Source of the DNA: Pyrenula massariospora
Lineage: Eukaryota > Ascomycota > Eurotiomycetes > Pyrenulales > Pyrenulaceae
NCBI GenBank assembly: GCA_021030905.1
Contig: JAGFMI010000019.1
Span: 496,001-560,000 of the forward strand
DNA: 64,000 bases
Direction: 5' to 3'
Below, one piece after another: positions 44,914 through 54,990 of the stretch. Numbering within the stretch: the stretch's first letter is position 1; every line of letters begins with the position of its first letter. The position numbers and the translations under genes were made by a program. The notes beneath the pieces are model-generated. The model made no database searches. It saw only the letters and a list, made by a program, of their open reading frames with translations, and was not told where the DNA came from.

Positions 44914-45264
44914 TTAAATGTCTCGCTTGTTTCCTCGCTGTCTCTTAGTCAATGCAAAGTTGCCAAACGCTCGCACCACCTCTAGTGTCCAAAACAGCTC
45001 TTGTCTAAGTAGATGCTGATCTGTTGGACAGAGTGGACGTTTGTAAATAGTCAAACAAGGAAGCTTCGTAGGGGAAAGCATGGAAAGTTCGTATGCTCGC
45101 TGCTCCCCGCTAAATAGTTTCATACTGGCAGTAATATATGCTCGTTTCAGCCTGCTCTCTCTGCTCAACGAAATCTTATTACACAACTGCCCAGCGATCT
45201 TTGCCTCTACTGACTGCAGTTTTTGCGACGAAACGTGAAGCTGTCGTGTCAGATCAGTGGACAT
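44914..45264 (-). CDS. Hypothetical small basic protein
   Basis: A 116-codon frame starting at the ATG at 45264 (the longer frame starts with TTG). The product is Leu/Lys/Arg-rich with an N-terminal amphipathic helix (QLHVSSQKLQSVEAKIAG) and no known domain. Composition is compatible with a real protein, but nothing else supports it. Confidence 0.3.
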   Translation of the reverse strand: MSTDLTRQLHVSSQKLQSVEAKIAGQLCNKISLSRESRLKRAYITASMKLFSGEQRAYELSMLSPTKLPCLTIYKRPLCPTDQHLLRQELFWTLEVVRAFGNFALTKRQRGNKRDI

Positions 45265-45973
45265 CTTCAAAAGATAGTAAGTTCTCCTGTTATGGACATA
45301 TTGTGAATAATTAGTTTAGATCTACTAATTTTAGACTCTGCTCTTCCACTTGATGACTGATTAATATTTTGCAAGTCATGAATTCTTAGCGTTCAAACCT
45401 TAGTCGTAGGATCCAACTGATGATGTAAAGAAATTTCGTCGCGGCCTGATGAGTCTCTTCTCTGTCTACTTTCTCGCTCTCATGGGTTATTTGCACAGAA
45501 TATCTAAGCCTTGAGGCGTTCTTCGTGCGCGAGGTCACAATGGGCCGACATTGGCTTAGTATTTCGTGGTTAATGTCTCTGTCCCATAAGATGTGTCTCC
45601 CCTGATGGTGGTTCTGAGCTGTAAAAAGGGCTAGACCATCGTGATATGTGGAGCTCCTGGTCCATTTGAGACTTTGTCAATGACTTTGATACCGCGTTTA
45701 CTCCACGTGACAACAAAACTCAGGCTACAATGGATAAATAAGCTAGAGCCAGAACCGGTATCTCCCTCCGTTGATAGGGGGCAGTGAGGCTCCGACACCG
45801 CCCAGTGTTACCCGCTCCGACTTATCTCCCTCCGTTCTCCCCGCCTTCCCTTCCTCTATTCTCCTCACATCTCTACTCGCACAACATCCTTCTCACATAC
45901 AAGTGATCACAAGGCAGCAATCTTCGTATCCTTTAGAGATCCACTCCATTGGTGATCAGCTCTATAACACACC
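45265..45973. other. Intergenic region
   Basis: Mostly the promoter of the winged-helix-like gene. Pyrimidine-rich sequence (45,820-45,905) precedes its start. Confidence 0.45.
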
Positions 45974-46675
45974 ATGTCGCACGTCAAGAAAACCATGGCT
46001 ACCGAGAGCATGGTGGACAAGACCAAAGATCCCGTCTACATCATCCTATCCGTGCTCGCAAACTCGGATGGCATCTCTGGCATCAATCTCTCTGGTCTTG
46101 CCGAAACGCTCAACATTGCTCACCCAAAGAACTCGTAAGTGCAATACCCTCCACGCCATTCATATTTAGATCTCGTTTTCTCTCGGCCCCGCTCTCACTT
46201 TGTTGGTATCGTGCTTGTTAAAGGTGAAACTCAATTTCAGACTTGATTGACTAACGTTAGCAACAGTCTCCGCTCATTCAAGGGAGTCGTAAGCCGCTAT
46301 GGCTTCACTTACGATGATGGAAAGGTCCGCTTTGCCGACGACTCAGGAAAGAAGAAGCCACCTCTGAGACGAGCGAAGCCAATAGGAAAGGACGACGAGT
46401 CTAGCGCAGCGAGTGACAAGGAAGGTGAGAAGCCGAAGCCTGCCCCGAAAGGAAAAGCCCCGAAAGGGAAGTTCCCAAAGGGGAAGACATCGAAAGGGAA
46501 GAAGACAATCGAAATGGCCGAGAAGTCTGGTGGAGCGAGTGAGAACGAAGAAGAGAAGTCGTCCACGAAAGGGAGGAAGGCTATGATGGAAGAGGACGAA
46601 GTGAACGAGGAAGAGTCCAGTGGATTGAGTGAGGAGGAAGAGCAAGAGTCCCCTAAGAAGCGCAAGGCTGCGTAA
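45974..46675 (+). CDS. Winged-helix-like protein with Lys/Glu-rich tail
   Basis: Two exons (45974-46134 and 46267-46675) with a 132-bp intron (GTAAGT donor, CAACAG acceptor, phase 2) encode 189 residues. Residues about 20-75 form a compact helical domain (YIILSVLANSDGISGINLS then NSLRSFKGVVSRYGF), which resembles a winged-helix or linker-histone-like fold by pattern only. The remaining 110 residues alternate basic KGK(A/F/T)PKGK repeats and acidic (EEE) blocks, ending SPKKRKAA, a probable nuclear localisation signal. The layout (small globular domain plus Lys/Glu-rich tail) suggests a chromatin-associated protein. I cannot name a family. An intron in the middle of the domain separates the two ORFs. 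Confidence 0.75.
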
Positions 46676-47804
46676 TCTCCCAGGCGAGCATGTACCTAGA
46701 ACAGTCCTTTTTTCAAGGCAATTCTGCCGTCCTTAATTCCAAGTGACGGCAGGCGCATTCATGTTCAAATCATTTGGCAATTAATGATATGCCGTCCAAG
46801 ATCGATTGGGCTGACTACTTGATGTACTACCCACTTTCAAGAGATGATCATATCCTCGGAGATGCCGCAAGGGAAAGTATCTTGGTGTATCCAGGGACAT
46901 TCCCTTAGTCACTCTTCTAACAGGATCAACAATCCTTCTGCGGCTGTTAGCAAATTCTGTTTCGAAGCTTAAGATACATAAATACCTCTAACCAGATATT
47001 ACACGACAGAGACCGCAAGAAGCGCTTAATTCAGTTGTAATTGGCTATTTGATTCTCCAAGAATCGCTAACTCCAGGTCAGACGGCATCATTCCCGATAT
47101 ACACTATAATTAAGCTAGTGCTACTTGAGGTTGGCTTCTGACCCGAAAAAGTTTCATCTATCCTATGCCACTCCCAACCAGTACAACTTCCTCGTGCTTC
47201 AACTCACCGCACACATCTAGAGCGGGGTACGCATGTATTATTATTTATCCGTATTTTTTGACGAATTCCGACTCCGTGCCGGCCCCTCTGGTAAACACTT
47301 TAAGGGCAAGATAGCACCTACCAGCGTCGTCAGATATGAGCAACCGAAAACACAAGTAGACGCGTGGTTTGAGGGGGAATAAAGCTCCATAAGGCTGTCG
47401 AATCCCCTAACGTCTCACAGTATCGAGTCAAAACCGCGCGCTAGCCGCAACCTAGTGATCAGGGAGGCTCTGCAAGAAGTTTGGGGGCAGAACATGGCAT
47501 CGGATAGAATTGGCCCGACACGCAAGATGTGAGAGCTTCCAATGTATGGTGCAGATCAATGACTGCATGCTTTCGTTTCGGAATCTCATGTCCGGATCAG
47601 AATACATACTTGTAGATCTTGTGCATGTTCATGGGGGCTAACTTTGATACGTTATCATGAACCGAAACACCTGAGAGCTCAACCTCAGGCATATCACGAC
47701 GAAACTCAACAAAGAAAAAGTATTCTCACAATGGTTACTGCTCACTTCTACCGGCCCGTCCTGCAGGCGATGAGAAGTCCAGAAGCGTTGCAATTGCTCT
47801 GTCG
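46676..47804. other. Intergenic region
   Basis: About 1.1 kb without a supported gene. Plus ORF 47,644-47,883 overlaps the start of the membrane-protein gene and is not coding. Confidence 0.45.
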
Positions 47805-49809
47805 ATGGACGCTATTCTTCCAAAGTCGGCCTTCCTGCAAAAAAGCCTCGTTTTCCTATCTATTTCAATTACCACCGCTGTGAGCTGTATTCTCCTAGCT
47901 TTGTCAACAACGAACTGGCACAATTCCGGAAGTCTCTATATTGTTGTTCAAGGCCAAAGAGCGAAAACTCAGCTCATAGTGCAGATCATGTCGGCTCTGC
48001 TAAGTGCGATGCAACTCTACGCAGTCGGCTGTCTTATCCGCTTTCGGCTGAACATTCGACTCCGGACCAAACCTACGTCTCTCGATGCGCTGAAAGTAAG
48101 CGATGCGCTTCAGTCAGCTAGGTTGGATACCAACATTCCTCCGACATCCGTCCTACTCCTAGCTATCTATCTCGTTATTATTCAAGTTCCAGGCGCCTTC
48201 TGGGCTGGCGCAATCACCCCAGTGGTTACCACAGCAGATGTTTCCGCTTCCTTTCAGACGCCGGCATGGACTAGCAAGTCATCTTCACACTGGACTAGGA
48301 TATATGGCCCTGGTCAGGGCTCGCCAAATTGCGAGTCCTGGACTCAGGGGAACCAAACAGATCTTGGCGTATTCACTTACATACCCTGGAAGAGTTAGTG
48401 GCGGCACAATACTCGGTCGAAGATTAAACTAATGTTCTACTTTCATAGCTATGACCGGCGATATCCTTAAGGCCATGTCCAAAGCCTCTAGTCGTAACTC
48501 TTCGATTTCTCGCCGCGATAAGCTCGACAATTCTGGCTACTCGTTCCACGGACGGTCGTACGGCGTTGGCTCAGCTGTAGGAATACAGCCAGACTTGCCT
48601 AGTCTCAACAACGCGAGATATGGTGACTCTAGAGCCGACATTCTCAATTACGCGTACTCCGAACGTGGGCAATTCGCGGGTGTAAGCTGTTCCCGCAATA
48701 CGTCCGTCAAACTCGGCTTCCATCGCCTCGGCCACATCCGCTCAAGGCACAGCAGCTTCGATGGCTTTCAGGTCAACGGCTCTCTTCCAAATGGAGACTG
48801 GCAAGGCTTCGGAGACATAGGAGCCGGCACCATGCTTGCCGTCGCAGCTGTAGAAAGCGAGGACCGGTATCTTTATGGCTTTGTTCCAAGCATAACAAAA
48901 GAGCTGATTGGTTACGCTAACTTCACGCACCTGTTGTGTGAGATCACCTTTACCCCGATGTTATTCAAGGTCAATGTCGATGTCATCGCTCGTAACATCT
49001 CCGTCGAGAAGCAGGACAACAGCCAGCTCAATCCAGCCGCACCTGCCGCAACCGACGAAAGATCAATAGCCGTGCTGCGCAGCACCGCCTTCATGCAGCT
49101 CAGCTACGCCTCACAGCTTCTCACAACATTATACACAAACTTGCTGGCAAACGCGTTCCTCTCCAACATCGACAACGTCCGCGCGCAAGCAAACCGCGCA
49201 GCCGTCGCAGAGCCCATCTCCGGCAACTACGCCAGAGCAACCGAGTCAGACTTCCTCCGCGGGACCACCGAGGCGATCGAGGCCGTCCTCGATGGTGTCC
49301 TGGGCGTCTTTGGCGCAACGCAGGTCGTGCTCAGCGACGACACGGAGTAGGTAGACGCCCGCGCGACGGTGCGTGTGGTAAAGCTGGGCGAGACGGCGTT
49401 TGTCTATGCAACTTTCGCCATTAATACCGTCCTCGTCGTGGTACTGGTTGTGGAAGCGCTGGTCACTGGGTTCTGGGTGGATATGCCTTTGACAAATTGC
49501 TTGGATACGAAGAGCGCTATGCTCGCTGTGGCGGCGGGGGACTTGAGACGGGCTCGTGCTGCTCGGTCTTGGAGTAGGGCGGAGAATAATCGTTCGGCGG
49601 GGAGGATCAAGATTCTACTGAGGGATGTGGATGGGGGGAGACGGCCGGGACTGTTTCTACATCCTCGTGGCGAGGCCGCTGCGCTCTGCGAGGAGAAAGT
49701 AGACAACGAATGGGTAGACTTACGGCACGCAAAGGGAAATGAGCGGTGGAAGTTCGGACCACTGCACCCTACGGTGTCTTGGAAAGGAGACGGGAAAGGG
49801 GCAACGTGA
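47805..49809 (+). CDS. Large multi-pass membrane protein with an in-frame stop
   Basis: Two exons (47805-48393 and 48449-49809) joined by a 55-bp intron (GTTAGT donor, CATAG acceptor, phase 1) would encode about 648 residues. A TAG at 49348-49350 interrupts the frame after residue 496. The same frame continues with VDARATVRVVKLGETAFVYATF and a strong membrane segment (INTVLVVVLVVEALVTGFW), the usual last helix of this family. The family begins with membrane segments (LVFLSISITTAVSCILLALS, near residues 14-40, and others to 150) and has a long extracytosolic middle with Cys (SCSRNTS). It is a common fungal membrane protein of unknown function. The truncated form would lose the last helix and tail. 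Either a strain-specific nonsense mutation, a sequence error, or readthrough. Confidence 0.75.
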
Positions 49810-51484
49810 GCCGATCAGTGAACTCCGTTTAGCCGGCCATCAACAATCTGTGTGAGTAACTGCACCACTTTAATCGTTGTAGACTTGAAATGTGAGACTC
49901 TTCATAAAGTGCTGCGACAAATAATCCGAAAAACCCCGGCTGACAGATCGCATCAAAGATTATTCCTTTTTCTCCCCGTCGAAACGCTCACAGGCTGGTT
50001 TCAAATCCCCGGCTAGATACTTCCTGCGTTTTCACATTCACCCTGCCAAGAGAACAACTCTAACACCACCCCGCCCCCCTCTCGTATCTAACCGGGTCCG
50101 CCGCTCCCCAAACCCCACCACTTTCCTCTTTCGGCAAGACCCGCACCTTACTACTACATTCAGCGTCGTTTTACGACGACCAAAGAGGGCCGATCCCATC
50201 CATCCATCCAAAGCAGAATAGTCCCATCCCCATCCCCCTCCCCGCTCTTACCCATCTCCTCGACATACGAACTCCCTATCCTCAGCAAAACGTAAGTCAT
50301 CGGCTGCCGCTGCGTCCGTGGGAGCTGTCCGGACAGCGATGAGCGGTGTCTATCTGGCACGAAGTTCACTTCATGCAGAGGGCTTGGGATTAGGTTTACT
50401 ATGCGGCCGGGCGGAGGGGGGGGCTATAGGCGGAGGGGGGGGCTATAGGCGGAGGGAGGGGGGTTGTGGTGGATGGGATGGATTGATTGGGGAGGGAAGT
50501 TTAAGGGCGCCGTGGGCGGTCGAAGAGGGAGGATGGGGACAGCGATGTCGCTGCGCGGGGCTAGTGAGATTTACTTATCAGCGAGTAGAAGGGTTAGATT
50601 TTGATGTCGACGGTGGCGGGGGGGGGTTGCAGGGCGGGAGAAGGGGTTGCAGATTTAGTAGGAAAGGACGGGGAGGTGTGGCGGGCTCAGGGGGGAGGGG
50701 GCATGTTCTGTATGTAACGCGACGGGAAGGGGTTCAGAGACGAGCGGTGTTGGGCTTGAGGAAGTGGGGATTGAGGCGGCCGCGGCGGGACATGTCGAGG
50801 TGGATGGATATCTAGGGGCCAGTATTTCCGTTGTCTTTGTCGATGGGAGGTTGCACTAGGAGCCCCCATTCTAGGCATATCGCTCTTGACAATTTCTGGG
50901 TGGTGATCAGCACTTGGGAAGGAAGTTCGAGGTTCACGAAGGACCGATAGGCGCTGCTCATGCTTGTCACGTCCCTAGAGCTTGAGTGTGTTTCTTCACA
51001 TGGACATGAGGCTGAAGCTCGAATGATGCTATATCACCTGGTAGAGGCACGGATGTTGGCTTCTCTTGGAACATATATTTGGCGAGACGATAGGCCTCAC
51101 GAAGGCACTGATTGGAGACGGCGACAAGATTCTTGGATTCACCGCCATTGGAGTTGGTATAGGAGAGACGAAAGGAAGCCCTCCATGTACATCTATTGGC
51201 GATCTGATTGTTACATGTCCAGCTTCACCGGAAGGGCTGCTGTGTTTGTTGTCAGGAATACCTCCGAAGAAATGATTGACGTCCTAGGAAAATTGCTTGA
51301 ATTTTATCTGGCGTAGAGAACGGAAGGCGTACTAGCCTTAGAAGCTAGACCATAAAGCAAACACTTTTTGAGGTTCGAATTAGCTATTACAGAAACCCGA
51401 GACAGCCTGTCATGCAGGAAACCATCGCCACATCTAGCTGGTATGCTTAAGCTCCACACCGATCGCAGACTCGCTCACCCTAGA
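49810..51484. other. Intergenic region with G-rich tract
   Basis: Plus ORF 50,318-50,815 is Gly/Arg-rich through G-runs and is probably not coding. ORFs at 50,960-51,316 and 51,066-51,275 have no recognisable domain. A short G-rich tandem repeat is noted separately. Confidence 0.45.
50411..50462 (+). repeat. G-rich tandem repeat with quadruplex potential
   Basis: Two and a half copies of an approximately 19-bp unit (GCGGAGGGGGGGGCTATAG). Runs of eight G in each copy could form G-quadruplexes on the plus strand. Confidence 0.7.
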
Positions 51485-52102
51485 TTATTCCACATATACC
51501 CTCCTAACGTCCACCTTCACGCATGTCGGATTCTGCGGCTCCGCCTCCCCCACAACCCACGCCAGCGTCCGATACGTGTACCCGACATACGTAGTGCATG
51601 CGTACCACCTGTAATATGCCTTGGTCCCCAACGTCGGCGGTTCCGTCGTATCATCCACATAGCTCTGTATATTTAGCAAATCATCCTGATCGAACGCCAT
51701 CGTCGTCGCGATCTCATTGCCCGGATAAAACAGCGGAACGGCCACGTTGGAGGACGGGTTGTACGACAGGCCGAGCGGCTCGGAAAGGTTGAAGTTCCCG
51801 CCGCGTAGCTCGAAGACGACGTAGCCGGTGGTGCCGAGGGCGGGGTCCGCGGGTTGGGAGGTGGCGGAGTAGTTGAATTGGTAGGCTTGGGAGTAGGAGA
51901 GGTTGGTGGAGGGGGGGCCGGAGGGGCAGAGACCCTCGATGGCGGCGCCTTCGTGGCAGGAGGCGAGGGCGCTGCCGTTGAGGGTGGGATCGGAGGAGAT
52001 GAGGATTAGGTTGAAGGGGTCGGTTTGGTTGGTGTATTGGGCGAGAGTGGGGGTGGAGGTGAGGAGAAGGAGGGGAGCGGGGAAAAGGTGTGAGAGCTTC
52101 AT
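51485..52102 (-). CDS. Small secreted protein, 205 residues
   Basis: A single-exon frame starting at the ATG at 52102 (a longer frame to 52237 has no better start). Residues 1-21 (signal peptide, LLLLTSTPTLA cleavage region) are followed by QYTNQTDPFNLILIS. The mature part has four Cys (SCHEG, GLCPSG, YACTTY, PTCVKV), several N-glycosylation sites (NQT, NGS, NLS, NYS) and many Tyr and aromatic residues. It matches the look of a common fungal secreted family of about 200 residues with a QTxPFxLxL start and paired Cys. No catalytic motif is seen. Probably extracellular or wall bound. Strong C/G bias at third positions in the first half. Confidence 0.85.
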   Translation of the reverse strand: MKLSHLFPAPLLLLTSTPTLAQYTNQTDPFNLILISSDPTLNGSALASCHEGAAIEGLCPSGPPSTNLSYSQAYQFNYSATSQPADPALGTTGYVVFELRGGNFNLSEPLGLSYNPSSNVAVPLFYPGNEIATTMAFDQDDLLNIQSYVDDTTEPPTLGTKAYYRWYACTTYVGYTYRTLAWVVGEAEPQNPTCVKVDVRRVYVE

Positions 52103-52825
52103 TTTGGAGGAGCGGATGTGATGTTTTGGCAGCGTTGGGGAAGATTTTTGAAGCTGAACCGAAGAGAGCAAAGATTTCTGTTGGATTTCAAGACGCAAGA
52201 AGAACTGAAACCTGCACTGATATACTGATCGGTGCAACTAGAAAGCTGTCGGATGCTTCCCTGGATTTGAGTTAAGACTACCTTGCCAGCGCACTCCGAG
52301 GTGGTCACACGCACGCAGCATCTTCGTGTTGCCACTGCTCCACTTGCAGAAGATCAGTGGTACTCATGTCAGGCACGCCCATATACGGAGAGTTTGTGAG
52401 ACCACCTGTCGTACACGATCGCACAGGTATGCGCGTCAACAAGAGTCTCGCCAATCCATCTCCATTGCCCACGTTGATATACGGACCGTTAACAAATCTG
52501 AGGTCGAGTGTCTTGGGCGACCGACACGATCGACGAAGTAGCGTAGCCGAAAGTAACATTTTCGGAGAAAAGCTAGCAGAATGTCTCACACTTCCCCACA
52601 TAGGCCTTTCAAGAAATCTGCATCGACTTCACCCTGCATTCGGCCGAGGGTCAGTGTTACCCCGCTCGTACTTGTCAGGTCTCCACCGACGCCATTGTGC
52701 GACTTCTCGGTTGATTCAAAGCATATCAACCGGCATTCCAAGGCCTGAAGGGTCGCAGTCATGCCATTCCTTACTGTGTATACCGACTTGAAGACAGATG
52801 ACAATTTGGTTGAATCTGTGAAATC
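52103..52825. other. Divergent intergenic region
   Basis: About 720 bp with promoters for the secreted-protein gene and the dehydrogenase gene. The plus ORF at 52,357-52,791 and minus ORF at 52,305-52,601 show no domain. Confidence 0.45.
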
Positions 52826-54014
52826 ATGCGCGCCGTCCGATATTATGGTCCCAGAGACATCCGCTTAGAACACGACCTTGCAGAGCCTGAATGTCACGCC
52901 CACCAAGTTAAAATCCGGCCATCCTTCTGTGGAATTTGCGGCTCCGACTTACACGCGTACCACTCACCTCGCGTCATACCTTTCAAGGACACGCCTCATC
53001 CTATTACCGGCGAGACGTGGCCTATAACCCTCGGTCACGAGTTTTCTGGCGACATTATCGAAATTGGGTCAGATGTACGAAACCGCCTTCAAGTTGGGGA
53101 TAGAGTAGCTGTCCAGCCCACCATATGCTGCAACCAATGCACTCAATGCAAAGAGGGAGTCACCAACTGTTGCGATTCGTATGGATTCGTAGGACTGATG
53201 GGCTGGGGCGGTGGGTTGTCTGACTGCGTGTGCATTGATGCAAAGTTCGCGTTCAAACTGCCCGAGGCCATCCCATCAGACATCGGAGGTGAGTAGAACT
53301 CGAAGCACACTTCAGATAGGGCATGTGCTAAGGGAGAGGCGGAACAGCTCTAGTTGAACCGCTGGCAGTCGCGTGGCATGCCGTTGAACAGTCGGCTACC
53401 AAATCTGGAGACAATGTCCTCGTCATGGGCGCCGGTCCAATCGGTCTAGCTGTCGTTCAATGCCTTAAAGCTCGCCAACCAGGACAAATTATTGTAGCAG
53501 AAGTTGCACCCAACCGAAGAAGATTCGCGCAACGATTTGGGGCCACGACAGTCATTGACCCGCGGGAGGAAAACGTGGTCTCGAGGTGTAAGCTGCTCTG
53601 CGATGGCCAAGGGCCCGACACCGCCTTTGATTGCGCCGGTGTAGCGGCAAGCATTAGGTCTGCGTGCTCTTCAGTCCGAAGCAGAGGGACGGTTGTGAAT
53701 GTTGCCGTTTGGGAAGATGAGATCCCCTTCAATTTCAATACTCTTCTGTTTGGGGAAAAGAAGCTCCTAACAGGTGGGTCGCTTGAGCGAAATGTTTTGT
53801 AGTGCATTTGAACCACGCTAACTTCTAATGAGCTGTGAGTTACACTATAGCGGATTTCAAAAACGTCATCGATGCGCTGGATAGCGGGTCCATGAGTGTG
53901 CAGGAGATGATCACACGTAGAATTACAATAGATAGAGTGGTTGAAGACGGGATTCTCGCTTTAGTACACGAGAAGGACAAAGATGTTAAGATACTCGTAG
54001 ACGTCAGGCAGTAA
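52826..54014 (+). CDS. Zinc-containing butanediol/sorbitol-type alcohol dehydrogenase
   Basis: Three exons (52826-53288, 53348-53773, 53851-54014) give 350 residues, the normal length for this medium-chain family. The catalytic zinc site is visible as CGICGSDLHAY with the Glu in GHEFSGD. Structural zinc Cys lie in CCNQCTQCKEGVTNCC. The cofactor fold has GAGPIGLAVVQ, and EVAPNRR at the end of the second strand suggests NAD specificity (acidic residue). A final TIDRVVEDGI matches the family C-terminus. Closest by pattern to (R,R)-butanediol dehydrogenase; L-threonine or sorbitol dehydrogenase are alternatives. Intron 2 is read as 53774-53850 (GTGGGT to TATAG). An acceptor 20 bases earlier would add VSYTI, which fits the family better, but it needs a rare GAG acceptor. 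Confidence 0.9.
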
Positions 54015-54990
54015 TAATAAAACCCGTAGAAAGAGATCGTGTCAATTAATATTCACTCAGAAAACTATAACTTATCGAGAATATGTTACTAATATAATCA
54101 TGAACATCCACCTGATCATCTGCTTATGGTTCGAGTGTATCGTCATTCATGCTCATCCCAAATCTCGACAGCCATACCCATTTGTCGTGCGTACCTAATT
54201 TCACCTCACCAACACTGCTAGTCTACCAACATCACTGGAAGGCAAGCATTGAATGACTGGATGTGCATCCTCTTCGGCTCCACAGCACCATGATCTTACG
54301 AGTCCATGGTGTACAAAAGCAGACGTCACAGAACCAATGATGGCCTTTAGGGTCAGAACAATGAAACCTGGAATTCATGCTCATGCAAATTGTGGCTAGA
54401 GAAGCTCCCAATATAGGGACCGCCCTAGCTAATCAGAGCGTGCAATCTAGGATCCCGCAGGCTGCAGCTAAATTTAAAATTCTAGAGGTTTTTCGAATTT
54501 TTTTTGCACTGTGAGCTATCGCCCGTCACAAAGGTGGGCGATAGCTGACAGTGCAAAACAATTTAAAATTTACCTGTTTTGGCCCCTAGATTTTCCAAAT
54601 CAATTTACTAATGTCATTAAATATGTGTTATCTTATGAGGGCGCCTTGAAAAAATATCTACAACGGTGACTTATACAGGTGCTTTATAGGGGTCCTTATT
54701 GAACACAGTTGCTCAAGTGTCCTACATCGTCATGTACCCTTCAGCCAGACGGAAGTAGACCAGGTGCAAAAAGGGGCTGAGAAAGTCGATACGAAGTATC
54801 AGAGCTCGCCAAAAGCGTGAGGCTCATCTCCATTGCAAATCTAACGGACGGTATGTCTATTTTCTCAAAACTCTATACAGATATATGAAGAATCACGATA
54901 AGCCCAGGAGGAATACTATGCGGGAAATTTCGTCCTCCTAGCATACCGTGTTCTATCATGTTTCAGATACCCTGTCTTCAACAGTCAGCT
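54015..54990. other. Intergenic region with hairpin
   Basis: About 980 bp between convergent genes, AT-rich at 54,470-54,660. Contains a strong inverted repeat (separate entry). No gene seen. Confidence 0.5.
54502..54558. repeat. Strong hairpin flanked by 11-bp direct repeats
   Basis: Arms of 23 bp (54502-54524 and 54536-54558) are reverse complements with one mismatch around an 11-nt loop; the arm begins TTTTGCACTGTGAGCTATCG. AATTTAAAATT occurs at 54471-54481 and 54560-54570. It could be a miniature transposon or a bidirectional terminator or RNA hairpin between the convergent genes. Confidence 0.75.

Noticed and set aside
46309-46665. Phe/Ser-rich minus ORF that looks like a hydrophobic protein
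   Set aside because: Antisense image of the Lys/Glu-rich tail of the winged-helix-like gene.
50318-50815. 165-codon Gly/Arg-rich plus ORF
   Set aside because: Explained by G-runs and a tandem repeat; no domain or splice support.
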